Assembly: GCA_034437755.1 (NCBI GenBank)
Contig: DAOTTV010000003.1
Location: forward strand, 12,323 to 76,322
DNA length: 64,000 bases
Source of the DNA: JAUZRW01 sp034437755
GTDB lineage: Bacteria; Chloroflexota; Anaerolineae; Aggregatilineales; Phototrophicaceae
Direction of reading: 5' to 3'
Part shown: piece after piece, positions 34,064 through 43,559 of the stretch
How the letters are laid out: each line of letters begins with the position of its first letter
Position numbering within the stretch: the stretch's first letter is position 1
Notes under the pieces: generated by a model
What the model was told of the DNA's origin: nothing
Databases searched by the model: none
Seen by the model: only the letters and a program-made list of their open reading frames with translations
Program-made: the position numbers and the translations under genes

Positions 34064-36049
34064 ATGAAACCTCGAAATAAACTCCCATTTGTGATGGTTA
34101 TCATAGCAATGATGGGGCTGTTGTTCGGTAGTACGGTATCCGCACAACGAGCAAATTTTCAATCACCGATCCTCGTTGTGAACACGAGCTTTTTAAACGT
34201 GCGTACCGGCCCAAGCGTACAATTTAGTGTGTTGACGACGGTTGTCGGTGGTACGGAACTGCCGGTGTTAGGAATCGCACCTGATGGTGTGTGGTATCAG
34301 GTGAATACGAATTCTGGTGTTGGTTGGGTTAATCGGACATTTACAATCCCACGGGGTACGTTTGCGACAGTGCCGGTTATTCGAGCTGACGAAGTCGGTG
34401 CGGTTAATCTAGGTCAGGGTGGTGGTGAGTCTGGAACCGCTGATACCACGAGTGCCAGCTCTGTCGGCACTGATTTGCTAGGCTACTCACTCGAAGGGCG
34501 TAATATCCTCTCAGCGCCTAGTTTCGACGCGTCAATCGTTGCGACGGGCGTGCCGGTAGATCCATCGGTGATTTATCCCTTGCAGGCAGTTGAGCAGGCT
34601 GACGGTATCACATGGTACTTCGTCGATGTCCCGAATATCGGTACAGGTTGGACGGATGCGGTTTCACTGCGTCTGTTAGCGTGTAGCGAAGAAGTCTACG
34701 TCACCAATCGCGATACGCAGATTTCGTTCGATGGTATCTCTGATAATCCCGGTTATGTTATTCCTCCTGGCACAGAAGGTTATCTGCGCGGATTCCGTGG
34801 TACGTCTAATTACTTTGCGCTTTTCCAACTGTCTGATGGCTCGACAGGGCTTGTGCCGGGCGAAATTCTTGTCCCGCGTCAGGGTGTGACCAGTCGTTGT
34901 GATCTGCTACCTGCTGGCGGCGCGGCCGCGCTGGGTCAGGGTGGTGGTGCCACTGAAACTGGTGCTGTTGCACAACCACAGTTGAGTGGCAATCGTGTCG
35001 TTGTCAACACCGGTAATCTCAATATCCGTAGTGGTCCCAGTGTTGGCTTTAACAGCATTGCTACTGTGCCAGGTGGAACCGAACTCGCTGTAATTGGGCG
35101 TGCACCAGATGATGTATGGTACTTCGTCGAAGGTGATTTTGGGCGTGGTTGGCTTAATCGCACTTTCACAATCTTCCGCGGGAGCTTCGGCACTGTGCCA
35201 GTCATCAATGACCCGACGATTGTTGTCACAGATAGTGAAACATCCACAACAACTGATACAGGAGATACATCTGGAGCAACAACAACACCGACTGGACAAC
35301 GTTTCACAGGTGTATCATTGATTGGTAAAAACTTGTACGCACAGCCGGATTATGACTCGGTTACAGTCAATAGCGCTATTCCCGATGATCCTAATACAGT
35401 TTACCCACTGTTGAATGCCGTAACCTCAGAAGGCGTAACATGGTATCTCGTTGATGCGCCGAACATCGGCCGTGGTTGGACAGATGGCGTTACTCTACGT
35501 CCGCTCGGTTGCTATCCGGAACCAGTGGGGGTTTTACAACGTGATGCTCAAATCACCTTCGATGGTTTCTCCGATCAAGCTCCCTTCTTCTTGCCGACTT
35601 TCACCGAAGGGTATATCCTCGGTTATACCGGTATCAACAGTCAATTTGCTATTTTTGAGATTGTCGGGGATACGGTTGGTTTAGTGCCGGGTGATGCTTT
35701 GGCTGACCGGCAAGGCGTGCGTTCAGTTTGCGATGGCATCAACACAACATCAACTGCGACCGCTAATCTTGGTCAAGGCGGCGGCGGTGCTGAGACGACA
35801 ACTGCTCAACCAGCTGTGAGCGGCAATCGTGTGGTTATCAATACCGGTAATCTCAATGTACGCAGTGGCCCGAATGCGGCATTTGGTATCGTGACGACAC
35901 TGCCCGGCGGTACAGAAGTTCCGATTGTTGGGCGTACAAGCGACGGTTTCTGGTATCTGATCGAGACAAGTGCTGGACGTGGTTGGGTAAATTCAGAATT
36001 CGTCGTTTTCCGAGGTGTGTACAGTACAGTGCCGGTCGTCAATCTCTGA
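34064..36049 (+). CDS. Exported triple-SH3b repeat protein
   Basis: The ATG at 34064 (AGGAAGGGG upstream) gives 661 residues with a signal peptide ending near SAQRA. Three bacterial SH3 domains at about residues 38-105, 315-385 and 585-655 each carry the motif N(L/F)N(V/I)R(T/S)GP and a W(V/L)N ending. They alternate with two copies of a domain of about 150 residues that contains the shared phrases IGxGWTD and (I/T)FDG(I/F)S. Thr/Gly-rich linkers (LGQGGG) join the modules. It looks like a wall-binding or adhesive surface protein built by internal duplication. Confidence 0.85.
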   Translation: MKPRNKLPFVMVIIAMMGLLFGSTVSAQRANFQSPILVVNTSFLNVRTGPSVQFSVLTTVVGGTELPVLGIAPDGVWYQVNTNSGVGWVNRTFTIPRGTFATVPVIRADEVGAVNLGQGGGESGTADTTSASSVGTDLLGYSLEGRNILSAPSFDASIVATGVPVDPSVIYPLQAVEQADGITWYFVDVPNIGTGWTDAVSLRLLACSEEVYVTNRDTQISFDGISDNPGYVIPPGTEGYLRGFRGTSNYFALFQLSDGSTGLVPGEILVPRQGVTSRCDLLPAGGAAALGQGGGATETGAVAQPQLSGNRVVVNTGNLNIRSGPSVGFNSIATVPGGTELAVIGRAPDDVWYFVEGDFGRGWLNRTFTIFRGSFGTVPVINDPTIVVTDSETSTTTDTGDTSGATTTPTGQRFTGVSLIGKNLYAQPDYDSVTVNSAIPDDPNTVYPLLNAVTSEGVTWYLVDAPNIGRGWTDGVTLRPLGCYPEPVGVLQRDAQITFDGFSDQAPFFLPTFTEGYILGYTGINSQFAIFEIVGDTVGLVPGDALADRQGVRSVCDGINTTSTATANLGQGGGGAETTTAQPAVSGNRVVINTGNLNVRSGPNAAFGIVTTLPGGTEVPIVGRTSDGFWYLIETSAGRGWVNSEFVVFRGVYSTVPVVNL

Positions 36050-36081
36050 CCTATCACACTCTAACTGAATATTCGTTATAA

Positions 36082-36114
36082 TAGCGTCCTTATACGAAAA
36101 GGACGCTATTTTTC
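36082..36114 (+). terminator. Rho-independent terminator
   Basis: TAGCGTCCTT and its complement AAGGACGCTA close a 7-base loop, followed by TTTTTCTT, after the SH3b gene. It is a textbook intrinsic terminator. Confidence 0.92.
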
Positions 36115-36135
36115 TTAGTTTTGAAAGGATCGTGT

Positions 36136-38199
36136 ATGTCTCAAAAAATACAAACGTTTGCGCGTCGTCTGATGCGATTGACTGAACAACAGACACGTAG
36201 CGAAGATTTGTCAGCGATCTTTGGCTCATTCGGTGCATCGCCGAAGGGATTACAGCCAAAGACGACTTATCGTATCGGGCTGTGGTCGTGCTTGTATGAA
36301 CCACAACCTGAGCTTGCGATGGGTTTATGGTCTGCACTGGCTTATCTGCTCGAATCGTGGAACGGTGTGCGTGTCTATCGTTTGTTCACGGCTTTTGCAG
36401 ACGATCAAGAAACATTAGATTGGTCGATCGAGCAAACGCAGATCACAGTCGAAGACTGGGCTGTTGATTCACTTGACGAAAATATCGCGATTTGGGGTGA
36501 GATCACGAAAGATGATAGTGGCTATACACTTATCGTGACTATTGAGAATGATATATTAACAGGTGTGGACAATCCTCCAGATGAGCTGACCTTCCATCAG
36601 CCATACGCGTATCAGTTCTTCGCCGCATTGCCAGATATAGCCAATCACATCGCAGATAAGATTGGGGCAAGCCGACGCAAAGATGTTATTCCTATATATG
36701 ACACTGCACCTGCTGATGCCCATGACTTGATTGATTTCTGCGAAAAACTCGTCAAGTGGGATGTGCGCCTGATTGCGTCCCTATGGGATATCGAATGGGA
36801 GGATGATCTCATAGAAGCAGATTTAGATGCGTTGATCAGTGCCGGGCAATCTTTAGATGGAGACTTCGGCGGATGGGCTGTAGCTAATGCAATAGGGCAA
36901 ACGATGGTACCCGGCTATAGTGTTATCGGTGATTTACTGGTTGATAGAATTGATGATGTCGTTCAGGCGTTCTCGGATAATCATATTCCCGTAGCTGTTC
37001 TCGCTCAGTCGATGTACAGCATGGGGTATACGAACGAAGCGATCACATTATTGCGAGATAAAGCCCAGACACACCAGACAGCGGATATAATCTGGCTGAC
37101 CTTAGGTGATTTACATGGGCGCAGTGGGCGCATTTTAGAGGCGATTGCCGCATTCCAGACGGCAGTTGACCATCAGGCAACATCAGCAATTTTGTATCGT
37201 ACTTATGGTACAGCTTTACGATTAGCTGATCAAAACGGCGAGATGATCGAAGTTTTCAAGCTCATTGACGAAGATGATATAGATGATGCGGATGCAATCC
37301 TGTGGGAAGCTGTTGAAGCCTACGATGCCGCGCTGGATATTGATCCTGACGATATTGTGACGCGCCATCTCCAGTTATCTGAACTTGTTTTCTTAGAAGC
37401 TGACGAGGATTACTTCTGGGAAAAGTTCGAGCAATTACTGGAGCGAGATATAGAAGGATACTATCTTCGTGATGTTATTGAAGATATGTACGAGATCGAG
37501 GACATTACACGTGGCATCAAGGCGATCGAAACAAAAATCGCCGATGAAGGTGAGCGTTACGATTTATACATCAATCTAGCATCCTTACATCTCGCGCATG
37601 ATGAAGGAGATGAAGCAAGACCCTATCTTGAGAAAGCCAAGGCGCAAATTTCCGTCAGTGATGTTGAGACACTAGCAGATCTTGAGCGTCTCCTGCTAGT
37701 AGCGGATGATCCATATTTTGATCGACATTTTGCTGATCTGGAAGCAGTAATTATGGCTGGTAACTCGCCATCAACAGGGGATGTTGAATATCTTGAACAA
37801 GTAAGCGAAGATGCGCCGCATTTGATTGACGCGCACATCTTGCTCGCACGCGCTTACGTCATCTGGGATGATGGCGATGCCGCACTAGATGTTCTGCTCG
37901 ACATTCATGAACGTCTGCCAAAGAGTCCAATAGTCATTGAACTACTAGCGACTATTTTCTGGAAAGCACAAGAGAAAGAGCTAGCGTTCCAGTATCTTAA
38001 CCAAGGCTTGGAGACTTTTCCGTTTTATGTTCCTCTGATTGTGCAAACAGGGCGGTATCTGTTTGATAATGGTCAATTGGATGATGCACGAGCTTTCCTG
38101 ACACGCGCTGAAGAAATAGCTCCGCGTGATCCTGTCCTACGTGATACACGCACCTATATCGCAAACCAAATGGCACAATATCCCGAGCGCTACGAGTAA
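36136..38199 (+). CDS. Large TPR-repeat protein
   Basis: The ATG at 36136 (AAAGGA upstream) gives 687 residues, acidic and almost wholly helical, without a signal peptide. The N-terminal 200 residues form a distinct region; it includes a segment resembling tetratricopeptide-protein leaders (LWSALAYLLESWNGV). From about residue 290 on there are TPR-like helical pairs (for example NEAITLLRDKA, ILEAIAAFQTAVDHQ, DDARAFLTRAEEIAP). It is likely a cytoplasmic scaffold. Its stop is one base from the stop of the convergent IMPACT gene, so 3' ends must overlap in the transcripts. Confidence 0.8.
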   Translation: MSQKIQTFARRLMRLTEQQTRSEDLSAIFGSFGASPKGLQPKTTYRIGLWSCLYEPQPELAMGLWSALAYLLESWNGVRVYRLFTAFADDQETLDWSIEQTQITVEDWAVDSLDENIAIWGEITKDDSGYTLIVTIENDILTGVDNPPDELTFHQPYAYQFFAALPDIANHIADKIGASRRKDVIPIYDTAPADAHDLIDFCEKLVKWDVRLIASLWDIEWEDDLIEADLDALISAGQSLDGDFGGWAVANAIGQTMVPGYSVIGDLLVDRIDDVVQAFSDNHIPVAVLAQSMYSMGYTNEAITLLRDKAQTHQTADIIWLTLGDLHGRSGRILEAIAAFQTAVDHQATSAILYRTYGTALRLADQNGEMIEVFKLIDEDDIDDADAILWEAVEAYDAALDIDPDDIVTRHLQLSELVFLEADEDYFWEKFEQLLERDIEGYYLRDVIEDMYEIEDITRGIKAIETKIADEGERYDLYINLASLHLAHDEGDEARPYLEKAKAQISVSDVETLADLERLLLVADDPYFDRHFADLEAVIMAGNSPSTGDVEYLEQVSEDAPHLIDAHILLARAYVIWDDGDAALDVLLDIHERLPKSPIVIELLATIFWKAQEKELAFQYLNQGLETFPFYVPLIVQTGRYLFDNGQLDDARAFLTRAEEIAPRDPVLRDTRTYIANQMAQYPERYE

Positions 38200-38200
38200 G

Positions 38201-38827
38201 TCAGGTATCCAGCGTATCCAGCAGAGTTGCCTCAGCTTGACCAGCTGTGAGATTCGTCAACTCTGCTGTGAACTGCGATACATCATCCTGCAAAAAAGTC
38301 GCTATGATGCTGACATCACCGCCGAAGAGTTCATCATCGATCGTCGCTTCATACTGTTCGATTAAGCGTTTGACTGGTTCATAATTGCTATATGATATAT
38401 CAAGCCCGAGTTGTGTTTTGGGGGCTTTATATACGAGCGGGAGTGTGGCAAGCGCTGTTTGTGCCGCTTCAGTATATGCGCGTACTAGTCCGCCTGTCCC
38501 TAGCTTTGTACCACCGAAGTAACGAGTTGTTACCAGTGCGACATCACCAATCTCACGACCACGCAGGACAGCGAGCGTTGGCGGGCCGGATGTTCCTGAT
38601 GGTTCACCGTCATCGCTCATGCCCTCAGTGATACTATTGCCATAGCCAATGCAAAAAGCATACACGTGGTGATTGGCATCCGGCATTTCATCGCGTATCG
38701 TACTTATGAAGTCACGGGCTTCAGTAACAGTTGTTGCCCGTTGAACAGTTGTGATGAAGCGCGAGTTAATCACCGTGATCTCAGTGCGATGGCGCTGTGG
38801 AGCTGGACGATAATATTTATCGCTCAT
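38201..38827 (-). CDS. yigZ: IMPACT/YigZ family protein
   Basis: This 208-residue protein has the UPF0029 N-terminal domain with the signature GEPSGTSGPP and the following YFGGTKLGTGGLVRAY stretch, and a C-terminal ferredoxin-like domain. The family is linked to translation control (IMPACT in eukaryotes, YigZ in E. coli), but its bacterial activity is unsettled. It starts in a 4-base overlap with the upstream ATPase gene. Confidence 0.92.
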   Translation of the reverse strand: MSDKYYRPAPQRHRTEITVINSRFITTVQRATTVTEARDFISTIRDEMPDANHHVYAFCIGYGNSITEGMSDDGEPSGTSGPPTLAVLRGREIGDVALVTTRYFGGTKLGTGGLVRAYTEAAQTALATLPLVYKAPKTQLGLDISYSNYEPVKRLIEQYEATIDDELFGGDVSIIATFLQDDVSQFTAELTNLTAGQAEATLLDTLDT

Positions 38828-39936
38828 GTCATGCTCAAATCCGGGTTCGTGTGGATGAATTCACGAAAGATTGGTGGTTCGATATGTAGTGTTTGTCGTT
38901 CTTTATCCACGCGCAAGAGACGTTTTCGTACTAACAGAGGAACGGCACGCTTCGTTTGGTCATCCATGTCATAATTATGCTGTGCAATACTTTTCAACAC
39001 ATGTTGTTCTGTTTCGGTAAGGCTCTTCCAGATCACTTCGCACTCAGCATGAACAGGTGAGCGCTCAGCCAATTGCCGCACAATTTGCGGATCGTGAATA
39101 TCACTAGGCGTGATGTCCATGAAATGTTCAAGTGAACGAAAGCCGGAACGCAAGAGACCCGCGTAACATCCGCTGGCTTTCAATAAAAAGTCAATAGCAT
39201 ACTGTGAGTAATTCGCCTGTGGGTTTTTCTTGATCAAACGCTTGACCATCGCTTGTGCATCTGTGTAATTATATGGTCCTACGAAGTATGTGTTATCTGT
39301 GAATAATTCAGTAAATGGTTCTGACTCCATTTCCGACAAGTCCATTTTTTCAATCAGGATGGGTAGCGGTTCACGTGAGAAGGTCAGATAAGCAATTTGT
39401 GTCTTGTAATTATCACGCAAACCACGCAAGGTCTGAAAGAACTTCGCAGGCATTTTGCGTATCAATTCTTCAAACTCGTCGAACATGAATACAATTTTGA
39501 TGCCGCGACGCATGAAGAATTCTAACCCTAGTTCAAAATAGCGCAATCCCATGTAAGCGTAGAGTGGGTTACTGCCATCTTGTAACGCTTGATATGTATC
39601 GAAGAAGTCTGTTGCTTCGTCACCAAGCGATTCAAACGGAAAGAAGCCCATGTATAAGCGATGCATCATCAACTCATAGCCCGCCCAACAACAAAACGCT
39701 TCAGATGCATCCGCTTCGAGCGGTGCGAGCAAATTGGGATCAATCACGATAGATTTGAAGGTTTCGGCATATTGACCCATGTAGTGGACATGGGCTTCAG
39801 GATCAGATAGATGATGAATAAGGTTGGACTTGCCGACACTACCAACACCAACCAACGCACAGGAATCCATCGCTTTCCAGCGTTGCATCACATATGACAC
39901 TTCTTCTTTACGAAAATGAAGCGGTTGTTTTCTCAT
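38824..39936 (-). CDS. AAA/STAND-type P-loop ATPase with C-terminal winged helix
   Basis: The Met at 39936 gives 370 residues. A Walker A motif (GVGSVGKS, about residue 30) and a Walker B motif (IVFMFDEFEEL, about residue 150) define an ATPase of the archaeal-ATPase/STAND type. An arginine-rich sensor region (TFSREPLP) follows, and a winged-helix-like C-terminus (about residues 285-360). Relatives act as regulators or signal-responsive switches. It is divergent from the tyrosine recombinase, and the 152-base gap between them carries the 14-bp inverted repeat. Confidence 0.75.
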   Translation of the reverse strand: MRKQPLHFRKEEVSYVMQRWKAMDSCALVGVGSVGKSNLIHHLSDPEAHVHYMGQYAETFKSIVIDPNLLAPLEADASEAFCCWAGYELMMHRLYMGFFPFESLGDEATDFFDTYQALQDGSNPLYAYMGLRYFELGLEFFMRRGIKIVFMFDEFEELIRKMPAKFFQTLRGLRDNYKTQIAYLTFSREPLPILIEKMDLSEMESEPFTELFTDNTYFVGPYNYTDAQAMVKRLIKKNPQANYSQYAIDFLLKASGCYAGLLRSGFRSLEHFMDITPSDIHDPQIVRQLAERSPVHAECEVIWKSLTETEQHVLKSIAQHNYDMDDQTKRAVPLLVRKRLLRVDKERQTLHIEPPIFREFIHTNPDLSMT

Positions 39937-40062
39937 GCGGTTAACTTTCTGCGTATTACTGATGATAAGTGGAAATACGAATTGAATTACGTCCAATTAT
40001 AGCGGGTTCTCAGTCATCTTGCATGTCATGTTTGATCTTTTCGTTTTTCCATTATTGTGATA

Positions 40063-40100
40063 TTTTAATTGCATAGAACTAGACTACTATGCAATTAAAA
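40063..40100. repeat. Perfect 14-bp inverted repeat at the recombinase start
   Basis: TTTTAATTGCATAG (40063-40076) and its exact complement (40087-40100) are separated by 10 bases. The right arm contains the annotated ATG of the tyrosine recombinase. Arm length and spacer resemble core sites used by tyrosine recombinases (13-bp arms in loxP and FRT), so it could be a recombination site or an autoregulatory operator. Confidence 0.7.
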
Positions 40101-41186
40101 CTGATAGGGTTTATTTTGGAACTTATCGCGATAAATAACAACGAATTCAGCATTACATTGTCCGATTACATCACTAGCAGATCAGAACTCTCACGTAAGA
40201 CAGAACGATCACGCATCAACATATTTGAACAATGGCTTGACAATAATGACGTACACCACTTCACAGTGAATTTCGCCGATTACGTTGCTTACCTTCGTGA
40301 TGATAGACAATTACAGGCAACAACAATCAACGCACACCTTAAATCCATTCGTGGGCGCTATCGTGCCTTCATGAAAACGAATGATTATCGTAATTTGCTG
40401 ATGCAAATCGCCCAAGATCAATCACCGTCTGCTAGCCCGAGTGATGTCTTAGCGATGGTTAACGAAATTGATCAACGCTTGAATAACGTTATTTTCGCCG
40501 ATCATTTTGTCCGTGAAATAATTAAACAGGATAAGACCGATCGTGAGGCCGGCATCCGCCTCAATGAACGACAAATGTCACAACTGCTTGAGAGTATCGA
40601 CATCACAAAGCCTCACGGTATTCGTGATGCGGCCTTGATTGCGCTAGGCATTTGCACCGGTTTACGCGAGTTTGAACTAGCGAATATTCACATGGCAGAC
40701 ATCCGAGAGACATACGAGGGACAACTTGCGCTACGTGTGCGGGAGGGTAAAGGTGCAAAGCAACGTCTGATCCCCTACGGGACATTGAATTGGTGCTTGC
40801 TCTATGTTGATGGCTGGCTCAACTATGCGAATATTCAGTCTGGGCATGTGTTTCGGGGATTTGTTGGGCGATCTACACGAAAAGTACGCCCACACGGGAT
40901 CAGTGTGCGTATGATAAATTACATCGTCGAAAAATACCCCGTCTTCGTGAATGGCAAGCTGTGTAACTTAACGCCGCATGATTTACGGCGAACCTACGCA
41001 CGATTGCAATTTGCCAATGGCATGTCGCCCGAAGCATTACAACAGAACTTAGGGCATGAGAGTTATGACACAACTTTGGGTTACATCGGTGATCTTGATG
41101 CAGAAGCACGCCAGAGCCGTGTACAGATTGTCGTGCCAACTGCTCATCTACGACAGATTACTCAGGATCAGTCCAGTAGAACCTGA
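40089..41186 (+). CDS. Tyrosine recombinase / phage-type integrase
   Basis: This protein of up to 365 residues has an N-terminal SAM-like DNA-binding domain (about residues 20-110) and a catalytic domain with the expected residues: Arg in TGLREFELANI, Lys in GKGAKQRLIP, the HDLRR box, His in LGHESYDTT and the nucleophile Tyr in LGYIGD. The ATG at 40089 lies inside an inverted repeat and has no ribosome-binding site. A TTG at 40116, six bases after AGGG, is a realistic alternative start and would remove nine residues. No attachment site, other phage gene or tRNA is seen nearby, so it may be a solitary Xer-like or relic integrase. Confidence 0.88.
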   Translation: MQLKLIGFILELIAINNNEFSITLSDYITSRSELSRKTERSRINIFEQWLDNNDVHHFTVNFADYVAYLRDDRQLQATTINAHLKSIRGRYRAFMKTNDYRNLLMQIAQDQSPSASPSDVLAMVNEIDQRLNNVIFADHFVREIIKQDKTDREAGIRLNERQMSQLLESIDITKPHGIRDAALIALGICTGLREFELANIHMADIRETYEGQLALRVREGKGAKQRLIPYGTLNWCLLYVDGWLNYANIQSGHVFRGFVGRSTRKVRPHGISVRMINYIVEKYPVFVNGKLCNLTPHDLRRTYARLQFANGMSPEALQQNLGHESYDTTLGYIGDLDAEARQSRVQIVVPTAHLRQITQDQSSRT

Positions 41187-41192
41187 TTGATC

Positions 41193-42545
41193 TCATGTTT
41201 TATCACTGATGATCAACGTGGGCACAACAGATCCACCACCGGCAGTAACATTGAGCAGAGCCGACGGCGATAAACGTGTCAAAACACCGCCAACTGCATC
41301 ACCACTAAAGATATACGGGTCAGCATCTACATAGCGTGGGCTAATATCTAGTTGACCATTGATCCACATCGGGAAATTCACTTCTGTGATGTTTACACGC
41401 TCTTGAATGACGTGTGGATGTATCAATGAGTTGTTGACAGCCGCTTCCCATGCCCCACTCGAAGCTGCCCAACCTAACACAACGCCTGAACCACCATAGT
41501 CGTCATTAGGCTTTAAAGCAAAGCGATCTTTGTGACGGTTCACGAAATCAATTAAATCCACTTCTTCGCCCTGATACAGCGTTTTACGCTCTTCAATAAC
41601 CCGTGTCCAAGGGACAAACTTATGGATGGCTTCTAGTTGACTCTGATTGAATAATGAGGCGTTTCGCTCATCACTGAGGAATGCGAGGCTTGCTTTCTTC
41701 GCCATCATCTTCGCGCTGATCGAATTTGTGATATAAACTTTGCCGTCACGCATCGCACGAAGCACCGGGCTATCCATCCCCATGCTATCAATGAGTTCGC
41801 TGTAAAGAACGCGCTTGTATATCATGTCTATGCGGAAATTTTCATGCCATAGGCTACCATCACGATACTCTAGCAAGCGTGGATCTGCTAAGATTGATTT
41901 GTAACCCTGTTGCTCAAGATATTGGCGCGTGATTTCGTGTTCATTGAGGGTCGGCACTTCACGCCAATCGAGGATTGCGATATGCGGTTTTTCATGGTTA
42001 CCGCCCCACGCACGATACCCATCCAGCAAGGCATTACAAAGCGTATCTAGCGAACGAATGGTTCGCACATTATAACGCTCTTGAAAGCGCTTAACCGGCT
42101 CTAGCTCATCGAACACTTCACACAGGACAGAATCATAACCAATGCCTGCGGGAGTTTCAGCATTGTATTCAACACATCTTAATGCTCGTTGTTCGGGAAT
42201 ATAAAATGTATCTAGACGCGAACTTGTCCATGGTGGTACACCAACACGATCATACGGGATGAGCGCCTCTTCATACTCATCAAGATATAGTTGAGCGCGC
42301 AAATCAGCATTTGTCCGGCAAAGCTCATGCGCCCGAGCAAAGGCTGACAACAATCGCTCGAGACCGGTTTTCATGAATGACCAGTCGGCTTCTGTATAAA
42401 GATGCGGGCGCAAGACGACACATAATGGGCGCGCGCCGAAGTAGAGGGATTTTTCTTCCAACTTCAGGCGCATCAGTCGGTCGGCTTCTTCAGCTACTTC
42501 ATCAGTCAGCAAGCTGTGATAATACTCGATCGCGTCTTTCAACAT
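41193..42545 (-). CDS. Circularly permuted ATP-grasp-type ligase
   Basis: This 450-residue protein resembles glutathionylspermidine-synthase-like, circularly permuted ATP-grasp proteins. It has a CVEYNAETPAGIGYD segment near residue 135, an ATP-binding Lys and glycine loop in ALKPNDDYGGSGVV near residue 345, and a C-terminal metal or substrate region ending in LLNVTAGGGSVVPTLI. Such enzymes form amide bonds through acyl-phosphate intermediates. It is the last gene of a five-gene operon with two other ATP-grasp enzymes, 11 bases after the preceding gene. The substrates are unknown. Confidence 0.75.
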   Translation of the reverse strand: MLKDAIEYYHSLLTDEVAEEADRLMRLKLEEKSLYFGARPLCVVLRPHLYTEADWSFMKTGLERLLSAFARAHELCRTNADLRAQLYLDEYEEALIPYDRVGVPPWTSSRLDTFYIPEQRALRCVEYNAETPAGIGYDSVLCEVFDELEPVKRFQERYNVRTIRSLDTLCNALLDGYRAWGGNHEKPHIAILDWREVPTLNEHEITRQYLEQQGYKSILADPRLLEYRDGSLWHENFRIDMIYKRVLYSELIDSMGMDSPVLRAMRDGKVYITNSISAKMMAKKASLAFLSDERNASLFNQSQLEAIHKFVPWTRVIEERKTLYQGEEVDLIDFVNRHKDRFALKPNDDYGGSGVVLGWAASSGAWEAAVNNSLIHPHVIQERVNITEVNFPMWINGQLDISPRYVDADPYIFSGDAVGGVLTRLSPSALLNVTAGGGSVVPTLIISDKT

Positions 42546-42556
42546 ATGTGTCTGCC

Positions 42557-43513
42557 CTACTCTTTATCTGCTTGGCGCACAAGTTTACCCCAGTCATATC
42601 GACTGCGCGTTTCCTTGCGTGATTTTGCCAGATTAATCATATGATCTGCCATCTTAGTTACCATCCAGTCGAAGTGATTTTGCCCCAGTGAATTGATGTC
42701 CATATCTGGCGCCGGATTCATGAAATCGATTGCGTACGGGATACCATCACGGACGGCGAACTCTACGGTATTCATGTCATACCCGAAAGCCCGACAAATT
42801 GTCAATGAATCGTCGTAAATTCTCTGGTGCAAGTCCGGTGCAAATCCCGGCTCAGGAAAGTAATAACGTTCGTTGGGATTATATTGCATCACGCGCACAT
42901 CTTCTTGCGCGAGGCACATGCATCTTGCATAGCTCTCCCACTCGATAAATTCTTGCAAGATCATTGTCAGTAATCCGCTGTTATTGTACGCATCGAACAA
43001 CTCGTCCATCGAATGCACAATATACACATCCCGCCAGCCACCACCGTGCGCGTCTTTTAGGACGACTGGAAAGCCACCTAGATAATCTACCAGCCCTTGC
43101 CAGTTAATCGGATACTCTAAGTTACGTAGGCTTTCATCGTGCTTGATACCGGGCACATATTCCTTGTTGGGTAATACGACCGTGCGCGGTGCGGCAACGC
43201 CTAACTTTACAATCAGGGATGTGCCAAAATATTTATCATCAGCTGTCCACATGAATGGATCATTGACAACTTTAACCCCCTGGAGCGCCGCATTTTTCAA
43301 GTAAGAGCGATAATAAGGAACTTCGTGTGAAATCCGATCGACAATCACACGGTAGGGATTCGGTTCATTCATAGTTGTACCACCGATCGTGACGTACTCC
43401 GCGATCACACCGGTTTTATCCGTACGTCGATTCACTTCGTCGATGAATGCCGGCGGCCATGACCACTCGCGCCCGACGAATAAACCAATACGCTTGGGGT
43501 GTTTATCTGCCAT
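42557..43513 (-). CDS. ATP-grasp ligase, RimK/Ddl-like
   Basis: This 318-residue protein has the ATP-grasp core: the ATP lysine and glycine loop in PVVLKDAHGGGWRDV (about residue 155), the adenine-contacting LQEFIEWES (about residue 190) and the metal-binding AIDFMNPAPD near residue 280. The family couples ATP hydrolysis to carboxylate-amine ligation. It sits between the esterase-like and the permuted ATP-grasp genes. This enzyme and its two ATP-grasp neighbours differ too much to be recent duplicates, which suggests successive reactions on one pathway. Confidence 0.8.
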   Translation of the reverse strand: MADKHPKRIGLFVGREWSWPPAFIDEVNRRTDKTGVIAEYVTIGGTTMNEPNPYRVIVDRISHEVPYYRSYLKNAALQGVKVVNDPFMWTADDKYFGTSLIVKLGVAAPRTVVLPNKEYVPGIKHDESLRNLEYPINWQGLVDYLGGFPVVLKDAHGGGWRDVYIVHSMDELFDAYNNSGLLTMILQEFIEWESYARCMCLAQEDVRVMQYNPNERYYFPEPGFAPDLHQRIYDDSLTICRAFGYDMNTVEFAVRDGIPYAIDFMNPAPDMDINSLGQNHFDWMVTKMADHMINLAKSRKETRSRYDWGKLVRQADKE

Positions 43514-43559
43514 TATGATGCTCCTTTTGTTTTGTCCGTGCCCTGTTCATGTATAATCC

